Shown: piece after piece, positions 18,267 through 28,081 of the stretch
Position numbering within the stretch: the first letter of the stretch is position 1
How the letters are laid out: every line of letters starts with the position of its first letter
NCBI GenBank assembly: GCA_031282405.1
Contig: JAITDU010000014.1
Span: 1 to 64,000, forward strand
Length of the DNA: 64,000 bases
From: Coriobacteriales bacterium
GTDB taxonomy: Bacteria > Actinomycetota > Coriobacteriia > Coriobacteriales > UBA8131
Direction: 5' to 3'
The notes under the pieces: model-generated
Database searches by the model: none
Told to the model about the DNA's origin: nothing
The model's input: only the letters and a program-made list of their open reading frames with translations
Translations under genes and position numbers: made by a program

Positions 18267-19694
18267 ATGACAGACGCTAAAAAAACTACGAGCAAGCCCA
18301 CTGGCGACGGCGCGACAAAGCCGCTGTGGGCAGGCCGTTTTGTGCAGGGCGTTACCGAGGATATGCAGGTCTTTGGAGCCTCGTTGCCGGTAGACATCCG
18401 ACTTTGGGCCGCAGACATCGCCGGCTCAAAGGCTCATGCCCATATGCTGGAATCGGTCGGTATTATCTCTGTTGAGGATAATGCGGTCATACAGACAGGA
18501 CTTGATGCTATTGCAGCCGAGCTCAAAGCCGGCACGCTGAATTTTGATGTGAGTGTCGAGGACATCCATATGGCCATTGAGGCGGAGTTGATCCGACGCA
18601 TCGGCTCTGCGGGCGGGCGCCTGCATACGGCCAGGAGCCGTAATGACCAGGTGGCGACGGACTTCAGGCTCTACTGCAAGCAGGCCGCATGCGACCTAAA
18701 GAGCAACATCAAGGAACTGAGGCGGGTCATTCACGAGCAGGCCAGCCGGCACAGAGACGTCATCATGCCCGGTTATACCCACTTACAAAAGGCGCAACCC
18801 ATCCTGTACGCCCAACACCTGCTGGCCTGGGATGCCATGTTGGCACGCGATTCCCGCAGGCTCACCCACGCCCACGAGGCCGCGGATGCCTCACCTTTGG
18901 GAGCAGCGGCTCTGGCCGGCACCTCATACGCCATAGACCGGAAGCAAACGGCCGACGAATTGGGGTTTGCTACCGTCATCTCCAATTCTTTGGACGCTGT
19001 TTCCGACCGCGACTTTGCCTGTGATTTGCTCTATGCCTGCGCTACGGTCATGTTGCACCTCTCACGCATATGCGAAGAGCTCATACTCTGGAGTAGCGAG
19101 GAGTTTGGCTTTATTACACTGGCTGATTCCTACTCGACCGGCTCTTCTATCATGCCTCAGAAAAAAAACCCCGATTTTGCCGAACTTACGCGGGGCAGGT
19201 CTGGGCGTGTGTTCGCTGATCTGATGGCGCTCTTTATCACCTTGAAGGCCCTGCCCCTGGCCTATAACAAAGACATGCAGGAGGACAAGCAGGGCACCTT
19301 TGACGCGGTGGATACGACGCAGGCCTGTCTGGCAGCGGCAGCGGGCATGGTGTCCACGATGCAGGTCAATGCCGCTCGGATGTTCGAGGCGGCTCAGGGC
19401 GGCTACCTTACCGCGACCGATTTGGCAGACTGGCTGGTTGGCCGGGGGCTGCCGTTTCGGCAGGCCCACGAGATAGTAGGAAAAACCGTGCTCTTGGCCC
19501 AAGAGTGCGGCCTGAGGCTGGATGAACTCAGCTTAGAGCAGCTGCAAAAAGTCAGCGCGGTTTTTACCGCCGATGCTCTGCGCGTGCTCGACGTGCAAAA
19601 CGCCGTAGAGGCTCGGGCGAGCTACGGCGGCACAGCACCTGCCAGCGTCAAGCAGCAGCTGGACGCCCAGGCCGCCGCGCTGGAATCTGATTGA
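18267..19694 (+). CDS. argH: Argininosuccinate lyase
   Basis: TARSRNDQVATDFRLY, GYTHLQKAQPI, GSSIMPQKKNPD. Confidence 0.96.
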   Translation: MTDAKKTTSKPTGDGATKPLWAGRFVQGVTEDMQVFGASLPVDIRLWAADIAGSKAHAHMLESVGIISVEDNAVIQTGLDAIAAELKAGTLNFDVSVEDIHMAIEAELIRRIGSAGGRLHTARSRNDQVATDFRLYCKQAACDLKSNIKELRRVIHEQASRHRDVIMPGYTHLQKAQPILYAQHLLAWDAMLARDSRRLTHAHEAADASPLGAAALAGTSYAIDRKQTADELGFATVISNSLDAVSDRDFACDLLYACATVMLHLSRICEELILWSSEEFGFITLADSYSTGSSIMPQKKNPDFAELTRGRSGRVFADLMALFITLKALPLAYNKDMQEDKQGTFDAVDTTQACLAAAAGMVSTMQVNAARMFEAAQGGYLTATDLADWLVGRGLPFRQAHEIVGKTVLLAQECGLRLDELSLEQLQKVSAVFTADALRVLDVQNAVEARASYGGTAPASVKQQLDAQAAALESD

Positions 19695-19716
19695 AGAAGT
19701 GACAGAGGAACGTATA

Positions 19717-19758
19717 ATCTGTCATCTGTCATCTGTCATCTGTCATCTGTCATCTGTC
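19717..19758. repeat. 7-bp tandem repeat (atctgtc) x6
   Basis: Read directly between the convergent ends of argH and the MFS gene. Confidence 0.95.
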
Positions 19759-20962
19759 ACCCCTCTGCCTGCTTTTCTCGCCGCGTCTTGCGTTGCAGTA
19801 TAAGCGCGGCGGCGAGCGCCACAAAGCTACCGGCACAGATAACAGCCATCGAGGCACCCAGCCCGTAGAGATCGCCCACATACCCGATGGCCGGCGTGCT
19901 TATCCCACCCATGCTTACCACGATGCCCAAAGAGATACCCGAGGACAGGCCCAGATGGTTGGGTAGGTAGCTTTGTCCCAGTGCTACCATAGGGCTATAG
20001 CCCAGCGACAGCGCCAAGGCGGCTATGACCACGAGCGCGCCGGCAATGAACGGGTCAGAGACGAGCAAGAACAGCACAAGCACGGGAGTCAACACACACA
20101 CGCTGATCAGGATGACCCGCTTAAAGCCCAGGCGGTCGGCCACGCGTCCCCCGAGGAAGGTCGCCACCGCTCCGCTTCCCGAGTACAGGGTAAGCATCAG
20201 CGAACTTAAGCTCTCGGGCTGCATAAATACATGAGCCCAATACAACGGGATAAAAACCATCAGGCCACTTCCGATTATCGAGCGCACGAGGTTGACGATC
20301 GTGACCTTGATAAAGCCGGGCCAGTCATCTTGTGTTCCTGAGCTGGCAGCGTGGGCGGCTTTTTGAGCCCAGGCGCTTGAATGCGACTTGTAATAACCGT
20401 TTTGACTCACGACCAAAAGGGCCACGGCTGTCGTGGGCACAAGGAATACCAGACATCCTCCCATCCCCAACAGCGGCACCAACGTAGCAATAAGCACAGG
20501 GCCGGCGGCAAAGCCCAGATTGCCACCCACGGCAAAGTCGCTGATGCCTTTGCCCTTACGGGCGCTGGACGAGAGCACGTTGGCCAGTTTGCCTCCTTCG
20601 GGGTGAAACAGTGCCGCGCCGACACCGGTGAGAAACGCTCCGGCCAAGATGGGCAGATACGCGCCGGCCAGGCCAATAATCGCTACGCCCAGCCCAGAAA
20701 AGAGCATTCCCAACGCCATATACCAGGGGCGCTGGATCTTATCGCCCAGATAACCGAACAGCGGCTGAACGATCGTGGATACGATGTTTGAGCACAACAC
20801 GATAATCGCAGCCTGCGCATAGCCTAACCCCAGACTGCTTATCAAAAACGGCAGCAGAGCCGGCACAGCCGACTGACAGGTATCGGTCGTTGCGTGGCCG
20901 AGTGTGAGCAAAAACCGCTGATAGCGGTTTTTTGTAGAGTCGAGAATAGCTTCGTTGGTCAT
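19757..20962 (-). CDS. MFS transporter, fosmidomycin-resistance (Fsr)-like
   Basis: LTLGHATTDTCQSAVPALLPFLISSLGLGYAQAAIIVLCSNIVSTIVQPLFGYLGDKIQRPW; 12 hydrophobic stretches. Confidence 0.87.
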   Translation of the reverse strand: MTNEAILDSTKNRYQRFLLTLGHATTDTCQSAVPALLPFLISSLGLGYAQAAIIVLCSNIVSTIVQPLFGYLGDKIQRPWYMALGMLFSGLGVAIIGLAGAYLPILAGAFLTGVGAALFHPEGGKLANVLSSSARKGKGISDFAVGGNLGFAAGPVLIATLVPLLGMGGCLVFLVPTTAVALLVVSQNGYYKSHSSAWAQKAAHAASSGTQDDWPGFIKVTIVNLVRSIIGSGLMVFIPLYWAHVFMQPESLSSLMLTLYSGSGAVATFLGGRVADRLGFKRVILISVCVLTPVLVLFLLVSDPFIAGALVVIAALALSLGYSPMVALGQSYLPNHLGLSSGISLGIVVSMGGISTPAIGYVGDLYGLGASMAVICAGSFVALAAALILQRKTRREKQAEG

Positions 20963-21225
20963 GGCCGTATTTTAACCGATGTGCCCCACACTCTCTACGT
21001 CCAAAGTTATTGCCCTGGGTTACGACTTCGAGACACGGCTCCGAGACAAAGTATCTATAGATATAAAACAGGCACGAGGACGCGGCGTGTAATCGAATTA
21101 ACCCGCGTCTACCCAAACGAGGGAACGTGTGGTTCAAGCGAGGCGCCAGCTTTAAAATGCTACCGTTCAGGGGTCAATTATGGAGATTATGTGGAAATTG
21201 AGTGAAACAATGAATCCAATTCTTG

Positions 21226-21249
21226 ACTATGAAGCAACTTCATAGTTTT
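21226..21249. terminator. Hairpin with short T run
   Basis: actatgaag-caa-cttcatagt perfect 9-bp stem, 3-nt loop, followed by ttt. Confidence 0.4.
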
Positions 21250-21533
21250 AAATGTGCTCTGTTCGATTAACTGTTGGCACACAAGAAAGATAAAGCAGAA
21301 CCGAGCGAACAGAGAACCAGTACCAAAACGATTGAGTATCTCTATTCGCAAAGCGCGACGGTGATTACCTCGAACATCCGGCACATAAGTGTTGACAGAG
21401 GTAACTGATACGCGGCGTGCAGGACACTAGGTGCTCCAGGAACAAAGCTCGGGATACAAAACATTGCGTTTCTGATGCCCAATACAGTAAAGGAAGTAGT
21501 ATCTACCGATGGCGGGAGACAGAGGGGCTGAAC

Positions 21534-24500
21534 GTGACAGCCAATAGAATAAATAAGCGCACCACCCAGGCAACAAAAGCCACATGGGCTTATAAGTTTT
21601 TTGGTATTGTGCTGTCAACGATCCTGGTGATGATGATGGCACCGACTGCCGGTAGCGCAACGATGGTGTCAGAACCCCAAAAAATACAGGCTGTGACGGC
21701 CAACCAGAACTCAGAAGAGACATTGATGCTGCCTGCAGATTCGATGCAGCAGGCACAACCGGCATTGGCAGGCGAGCACCATGTAGACGGGCATCTTGAT
21801 AGCGAACAACTAACGGACGCACCGCAAGGCGAGGTGTCAGAAGCGGCCGAGTCCGAGTTACACACACAGCAGCCCACATCCGCACAGGAAGCCCAGGTGT
21901 GTGCTGAACAACAGGCATTAAAAGACTCAGCGGAATTCCTGCCGGCCGAGGTGGGGATTGGTCAAATCGCAGCTCTTGCGCCCAGAGCATACCAATCGTA
22001 CACCATAGACCTTTCTGATCCCGGTATCAATTTCAATGCAATAGACGGGCTTTCGGGCACTATGAGGCAGGGCGACACAGGAAACTGGGTGCAGGTTCTG
22101 GTATTTGACAACGCCGCAGATAGTAACAGCTATACCTTTATACAAAGCAGCAATTATTCACTCTATAATGCCATCGTCTTCAGGGACACGAACAACCCCA
22201 CCTATATGAGAACCAATGTCACACTCGATGGCATCACCATGACATGTCAGTCGAATAACTTTCCAAACATTGAGTTGGCGAGCGGCGTAACAGTGAACCT
22301 GACTCTAAAAGGGGCGAATACCCTGAAGCAGACAGCCACAGGTACGGGCAACAACGCCTCTGTGCACCTCGAACAAACCTCGGTACTTGCTATTGGTGGC
22401 ACCGGCTCGCTTGCTGCACAATCCAGCACAGGACCGGGTATCAGCATCGCTGCCAACAGCGGCACAGGCCCCTCCCCAGGCATTCTCAACATCAGTGGCT
22501 ACAGCAACTGCACGGTAAAGGCTCAGGGTGGCGGCAGTTCTGCTGGCATCGGAAGCGCTGCGGGTGCTAATGTCGGAGTTATCAACATTCTGAGTACAGC
22601 CACAGTTGAAGCAACGGGCGGCCCAAACGGTGGCGCTGGCATCGGCGCTGGCGCGGGTGGCAGCGCGAATGAAATGAGCATCGACTCCGCAGCCACGATC
22701 AGGGCGTATTCTCTGGATAACTCCAGGCCCGCTATTTACACCACTGCCCAAAACAATACGGGCGACGGCTACTACGTCAACGCCTGGCTCGAAACCCCAC
22801 TGAGCGGCGCAACAAAACTTAAGGCGCATAAAGAAGGCAACGGCGCGGTTCTCAACGAGCTCTTAGTGCCTGCCGGATACGCCTGCTTTGCCTACAGCAC
22901 AGGCGCAACATCGCGCGATGACTTCCTTACCGCTTATGATGCCGCGACAGGTGCCCTGATTGGAGTTGTGACGCGCGCAGATACCGACGGCCCGCTCTCT
23001 TCGGTACAGGATGGATCGTCGCTCAGGGCAAAGCTGATGATTAACTCCGCCGGCACCCCCTCGGTTACCGACATAATGGGCACGACCGCCACGCTGTGGA
23101 ACAAAGACCAGACTATTGGGGTCGGGGAGTATATGTCCGGCGGCTTCAAATACGCAACGGCAAAAAACGACACGAGCCTGGATGGAACAATAGAAGATGT
23201 CCCGTGGGGGAGTTTCTCTACCACTCCTATATCAGCACCTCTATCCAACTTGACGGTAGGCACAACCTATTATGTGCAGACATACCTGCATACTACTGCC
23301 GGCGACTTTACGAGCGACATCGTGTCTTTCAAAGCGTTGCTGCCCGCAGAAATTGACCTTTCAACAACCACCGAGAACGCGGGCGGAGCTGGCTGGAGGG
23401 CCACAGGAACCACGCAGCCTAATGTCAACGGTGTCTCAAATCCAGATCGCGTACTGTACATCGGAGCGAACATAAACGGCGAAAGCGCCAGCGATTATAC
23501 CTACCTCATCAGGCAAAGCTATGGACCGGGGACCTCGCTTTTCAAGCAGATAGTGGTCGAATCCGGTGTGAGCACCACTATCATTATTAGCGGGATTGAT
23601 GTCAAAGGTTCCGGGATAAACGAACCCACCTTTGCTCTACAGGGCAACGCGGATATCCGCCTTGTGCTCCAAGGCACCAACAGGCTGGCGCAAACCGCCT
23701 CAGCAGCGGGCAACAACGCCGCGCTGAATGTGTCGGCCGGGTCGTCTGTGAGCATAAGCGCCGGCAGCGGCAGTGGCACGCTCGCGGTTTCAAGTGGGAC
23801 TGGCTCGGCCGGCATCGGCGGTGGCAGCGGCCAGGCGGCCGGCACCATCACTATCAACAGTGGAGAAGTAAGCGCGAGGGGCGGCGCGGGTGCAAACGGC
23901 ACGGGCGGCGCAGGCATCGGCGGCGGCAGCAATGGCGCCGCAGCCAAGCTCAGCATCGCTCCTGCGGCCACAGTCAGAGCTTGGTCTCAGGCAAAAGAGC
24001 GTCCTGCCATCCACGCTACTGGCACGGACAACTTCAATGGTGGACACTACGTTAATGCCTACTTTGCCACCGCGCCTTCTGCAAACGAGGCCATCCAACT
24101 TAACATCTTTGCCCCTCAGGCTACTTCCGTAACCCAGATACTGGAGCTTCCCGCCGGCTATGCCTGCTTTGCCTACACCACCGGCACCAATACCCCACAA
24201 AACGACACCATTGTGGCCTACGACTCCTCCGGTGCCGCCCTTCTGGGTACGGTGGTACAAGCTGCAGATGACAGCCCGCTGATTCCCTCAGTGGCAAACG
24301 ACAGCAGCTTGCGCGTCAAGTTGAATCGCGTTACCACACTTACGATAGCTACGGCAGTCAGTGGAGATTACGCCGATAAGACCAGGGTTTTCGGTTTTAC
24401 CCTTACCATTTGGAACTCTGCGGATAAACCCCTGGACGGCGCGACCTTCCCCTATACCGGAGTCGCCCAGCCAGATTCCGGAGCCACGCCCCCCCAGGAC

Positions 24501-24872
24501 GATATTCTGACGTTGGACGATAAGGGTGAGGCGACCTTTACCCTTATCCATGGCCAGGGTATCACCATCAACGAGCTGCCCTCCACGGCTCAGGTGCGCA
24601 TCATAGAAGACATGGCTTCCGGTTACACGACATCGTTTGTCGACAGCGCAGATGCATCAGTTACAGAGACGAGTGCAGATACCAACGTTCGCGCCCTGAC
24701 AGAAGATGCTCGCGCGTTCGACTTCCTCAACACGCGTGACGCGATAATTCCCAGCGGCGTAGACACCGGTGACGTGGACGCTCCTCTGGCACTGCTCACC
24801 ATTGCCATGCTGATTGTCACGGTGGCTTTGATTGTCCGACTGACCTTCCGAATCCGCAGAAAGGCGCTGTGA
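21534..24872 (+). CDS. Large secreted, cell-wall-anchored adhesin/pilus tip-type protein
   Basis: N-terminal signal segment (WAYKFFGIVLSTILVMMMAPTAGSA), two homologous GIG/GAG-rich repeat domains, C-terminal IIPSGVDTG-hydrophobic-RRKAL sorting-like tail; GTG start assumed. Confidence 0.75.
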   Translation: MTANRINKRTTQATKATWAYKFFGIVLSTILVMMMAPTAGSATMVSEPQKIQAVTANQNSEETLMLPADSMQQAQPALAGEHHVDGHLDSEQLTDAPQGEVSEAAESELHTQQPTSAQEAQVCAEQQALKDSAEFLPAEVGIGQIAALAPRAYQSYTIDLSDPGINFNAIDGLSGTMRQGDTGNWVQVLVFDNAADSNSYTFIQSSNYSLYNAIVFRDTNNPTYMRTNVTLDGITMTCQSNNFPNIELASGVTVNLTLKGANTLKQTATGTGNNASVHLEQTSVLAIGGTGSLAAQSSTGPGISIAANSGTGPSPGILNISGYSNCTVKAQGGGSSAGIGSAAGANVGVINILSTATVEATGGPNGGAGIGAGAGGSANEMSIDSAATIRAYSLDNSRPAIYTTAQNNTGDGYYVNAWLETPLSGATKLKAHKEGNGAVLNELLVPAGYACFAYSTGATSRDDFLTAYDAATGALIGVVTRADTDGPLSSVQDGSSLRAKLMINSAGTPSVTDIMGTTATLWNKDQTIGVGEYMSGGFKYATAKNDTSLDGTIEDVPWGSFSTTPISAPLSNLTVGTTYYVQTYLHTTAGDFTSDIVSFKALLPAEIDLSTTTENAGGAGWRATGTTQPNVNGVSNPDRVLYIGANINGESASDYTYLIRQSYGPGTSLFKQIVVESGVSTTIIISGIDVKGSGINEPTFALQGNADIRLVLQGTNRLAQTASAAGNNAALNVSAGSSVSISAGSGSGTLAVSSGTGSAGIGGGSGQAAGTITINSGEVSARGGAGANGTGGAGIGGGSNGAAAKLSIAPAATVRAWSQAKERPAIHATGTDNFNGGHYVNAYFATAPSANEAIQLNIFAPQATSVTQILELPAGYACFAYTTGTNTPQNDTIVAYDSSGAALLGTVVQAADDSPLIPSVANDSSLRVKLNRVTTLTIATAVSGDYADKTRVFGFTLTIWNSADKPLDGATFPYTGVAQPDSGATPPQDDILTLDDKGEATFTLIHGQGITINELPSTAQVRIIEDMASGYTTSFVDSADASVTETSADTNVRALTEDARAFDFLNTRDAIIPSGVDTGDVDAPLALLTIAMLIVTVALIVRLTFRIRRKAL

Positions 24873-24873
24873 G

Positions 24874-25485
24874 ATGAACTCAATAGTCGCATACACGCAT
24901 TCGCGCCCAGACGCAGACGCAACACCGGACACAGCACCGGTGCCGGCCGACCGGCGCACCAATCCCACTCCTACCGACCCCACCCCCACCCGCTCAACTA
25001 TCACAAGGGAGTTACTGTCCCTGCTGGCGAAAATAGCCGCGCTCCTGCTTGCGGCCATCCTGGCTTTGACCTTCGTATTTGGTTTGGAACAAAACGTAGG
25101 CACCGATATGTCCCCCGCCGTCAAGGACGGAGACCTCGTGGCCTTTTATCGCCTGGATAAAAATTATGTTGCCGGCGATCTGCTGCTGTTGTCTTATCAG
25201 GGCGAACATCAGGTACGCAGAGTGGTGGCAGTGGCCGGTGATCGAGTGGACATCGCCAAGGATGGTCTGATCATAAACGGTGCGCTGCAGCAGGAACCAG
25301 AGATATACGAACAGACGTATCGCTATGAGAAGGGGATAAGCTTCCCCCTTACTGTAGAACCCGGCCAGGTATTTGTGCTGGCAGACAGTAGAGAAGGGGC
25401 CACTGACAGTCGCATCTACGGGGCTGTGAATATAGACGATACCCTCGGAACAGCAATAGCTGTGTTCAGACGACGCGGACTATAG
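24874..25485 (+). CDS. Signal peptidase I family (S26)
   Basis: GTDMSPAVKDGDLVAFYRL and YQGEHQVRRVVAVAGDRVDI (Ser/Lys regions); single N-terminal TM. Confidence 0.85.
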   Translation: MNSIVAYTHSRPDADATPDTAPVPADRRTNPTPTDPTPTRSTITRELLSLLAKIAALLLAAILALTFVFGLEQNVGTDMSPAVKDGDLVAFYRLDKNYVAGDLLLLSYQGEHQVRRVVAVAGDRVDIAKDGLIINGALQQEPEIYEQTYRYEKGISFPLTVEPGQVFVLADSREGATDSRIYGAVNIDDTLGTAIAVFRRRGL

Positions 25486-25735
25486 CGAAGAACAGAAAGG
25501 AGAGACATGAAAACTATCACACAGAGCGCCTTGTGTGCGCAAGCCAAGAACGCTGCAACAGGTAAAAGTGCACAGGCACAAAAGACCCTCTCGTGGCGCG
25601 TGCCCATCCACAAAAAAGAAAGGGGGCCGTGAAAGTGGTTCAGGCACGTACCGCAAGTCGGTAGCGGCTAAAACCGTACCACACAGATACAACACGCAAC
25701 AAAAAACCAAACCCTTTCAGAAAAGGAGATGCACG

Positions 25736-27040
25736 ATGAACACCATTAGAAAGAAAACAACAACAAAGATTATGGCCCTGCTGCTCACCCTGGCTCTTGC
25801 CCTGAGCCTGGGAGCGCCCCTGAGTGCGTTTGCGGCCGGCAGCCCAATCACCGGAAACGAGCAAAGTCCCGCGCAGGCCAGCCTCACCAAGGTACTAAAA
25901 CTGCCGGAAGGCACCACGACACCTGCGACTACGTTCGAGTTTACCTTTACGCCTGTGAGTGTGGATGGCGACACAACTATAGCTGGCACCGCGCCGGCGA
26001 TTAGCAGTGACAATAAGATCGCCATAGGTTACAACAGTGCAGATACAGCGGCTGCTTCAAACGGGATAATTTCCATCCCCAAAGAAACCAGTATCTTTTC
26101 TGGGGTCACCTTCCCCCATGCTGGTGTCTACACCTATAAAGTTGTAGAGAATCCTAATACTTACGCCATTGCCGATGCAAGTAAGGAGCAGATGACCTAT
26201 TCGCAGGCAGAATATGAGATCACGGCTTATGTAAAAGAAAAGAGCACGGACTCAAGCCAGCTCTACATTGCGGCCATCGCCACTACCATTACGAAAAATG
26301 AAGATGGAACCACAGGTTCAGGCGACAAAGTCGACCCAACTCCCGGCGGCGGCACAGGTGGTTCCTACAGTGCTCTGGCCTTTACCAATAATTACACAAA
26401 GACCGGTGGCGGCGGCGGAACCGACCCCACTGACCCCACCAATCCACTCAACAGCACGCTTTCCATCAGTAAGGCAGTCAGAGGCGAATATGCCAGCAAG
26501 ACCTTCTATTTCCCCTTTTCCATAAGCCTCAGCGCCCCTTCAACGCTCACTACGATTCCTGCCTTTTACCGGGCCTATGTGGTTGAGGATAACGACACCA
26601 TAGTGACCTCGAGCAGCAACGCAGATCCCAGTCTGCTTGCTGTTGATGCGGGCGGTCCGTACATCAAGGTTTCCACCAGCGCACCCACTGCGGTCAATTT
26701 GAAGCACGACCAAAAGCTGGTATTTCTTGACACCCCCGTAGGCACATGCTATACGGCAACAGAACCGGGTACCGCCGGCTACACCCCAAAAGTGGACATT
26801 GTCACCAATGAGGGCAATCCCGTAGAAAAGAGTGCAACAACAGGACAATCCCTCGCCACCGGAGCCCAGCTCGTTGGCGAGAAGACCAACTCCGCAGATT
26901 TCCTGAACACTCGGGCGGATGTTTCGCCCACGGGTATCTTCATCGAGAATCTGCCCTACATTGTGCTCATCGCCCTGGCGCTGGCCCTGCTTGCCGGCTT
27001 TGTCGCCATCAGGGTTCGCCGCAGTCGGAGCAACAACTAA
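25736..27040 (+). CDS. Spy0128/FctA-type pilin with isopeptide-linkage domain
   Basis: Signal peptide MNTIRKKTTTKIMALLLTLALALSLGAPLSAFAAG; FPHAGVYTYKVVE...YSQAEYEITAYV; tail VSPTGIFIENLPYIVLIALALALLAGFVAIRVRRSRSNN. Confidence 0.85.
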   Translation: MNTIRKKTTTKIMALLLTLALALSLGAPLSAFAAGSPITGNEQSPAQASLTKVLKLPEGTTTPATTFEFTFTPVSVDGDTTIAGTAPAISSDNKIAIGYNSADTAAASNGIISIPKETSIFSGVTFPHAGVYTYKVVENPNTYAIADASKEQMTYSQAEYEITAYVKEKSTDSSQLYIAAIATTITKNEDGTTGSGDKVDPTPGGGTGGSYSALAFTNNYTKTGGGGGTDPTDPTNPLNSTLSISKAVRGEYASKTFYFPFSISLSAPSTLTTIPAFYRAYVVEDNDTIVTSSSNADPSLLAVDAGGPYIKVSTSAPTAVNLKHDQKLVFLDTPVGTCYTATEPGTAGYTPKVDIVTNEGNPVEKSATTGQSLATGAQLVGEKTNSADFLNTRADVSPTGIFIENLPYIVLIALALALLAGFVAIRVRRSRSNN

Positions 27041-27055
27041 AGGCCTGTCAAAACC

Positions 27056-28081
27056 GTGGCATCAGCTAAGACATACGCGGTAAAAGTCCCGCGGGTACCC
27101 GGTGTACCCGCGGGAGAGGAACAGGGCGTGGGCCAAAAGAATGGCATGCGCCCTGTGAGGGCCGCACTGCGCGTGGCACACAACCTTGTCAACATCCTGG
27201 TTCTCGCTATCGTGCTATTGCTGTTTGCCATCGGAGGTTTTGCGCTGTGGGATTCAGGCCGGATATATCAAGAAGCAAGCTCTGAACGCTACGAGATGTA
27301 CAAGCCCGCCTCACAGGAAGGCACCCTTTCCTTTGCTCAGTTGCAGCAGATAAATCCCGATGTTTTTGGCTGGCTTACCGTCCACGGAACAAACATAGAC
27401 TATCCGTTGGTGCAGGGCCCAGATAATATTAAGTACGTCAATACCAGTGCCAAGGGAGACTATTCGCTTTCGGGGGCACTCTTTCTGGATAGCAATAACC
27501 AGCGGGATCTTACGGATTTTGCAAACATTATTCATGGTCACAATATGGACAAAAACGTGATGTTTGGCGAAATTGGTCTGTTTGCCGACAAGACCTGGTT
27601 TTCGGAGCGCAGATATGGCTCGTTGCTGTTAAATGGGCGCGAATACGGCCTGGAGTTCTTTGCGTTCCTTCAAGCCGATGCCTATGATGACACGGTATTT
27701 CGCGCAGGTACCTTTGAACGGACGCAACGGGAGGCTTACCTGGAACTGCTGCGCGGACAGGCGCTTCAGAGCCGCGCTGTCACCGTGACGACAGATGACA
27801 GGATAGTGCTGCTTTCAACCTGTACGCCGAATCTCACCAATCGTCGCGACATCCTCGTTGCAAAAATAACGGATGAGACCTTTGTAAATGCCTTTACAAA
27901 AGACATCGGTAGCTCACCCGTGCCGGACGCACTGGCAGGGACAGGGGGCCTTGTCCTCCTCTGGGTGGCATTGCTCTTCCTTGGAGTGGCTGCAGTGATA
28001 GTGCTCGTAGTCGTGCGCCGACGCAAAGACAAAAAGACAACAGAGAAAAAGACAACAGAGTCGGGTGAGGAAAATGAATGA
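27056..28081 (+). CDS. Class B-like sortase
   Basis: DVFGWLTVHGTNIDYPLVQGPDN, FANIIHGHNM (His), VLLSTCTPNLTNRRDILVAKI (Cys/Arg). Confidence 0.9.
   Translation: MASAKTYAVKVPRVPGVPAGEEQGVGQKNGMRPVRAALRVAHNLVNILVLAIVLLLFAIGGFALWDSGRIYQEASSERYEMYKPASQEGTLSFAQLQQINPDVFGWLTVHGTNIDYPLVQGPDNIKYVNTSAKGDYSLSGALFLDSNNQRDLTDFANIIHGHNMDKNVMFGEIGLFADKTWFSERRYGSLLLNGREYGLEFFAFLQADAYDDTVFRAGTFERTQREAYLELLRGQALQSRAVTVTTDDRIVLLSTCTPNLTNRRDILVAKITDETFVNAFTKDIGSSPVPDALAGTGGLVLLWVALLFLGVAAVIVLVVVRRRKDKKTTEKKTTESGEENE
27089..27115. repeat. 11-bp perfect inverted repeat in the start of the sortase gene
   Basis: cccgcgggtac-ccggt-gtacccgcggg. Confidence 0.85.

Noticed and set aside
19717-19758. Possible CRISPR-like array
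   Set aside because: 7-bp units with no spacers; a simple tandem repeat, and no cas genes were seen.
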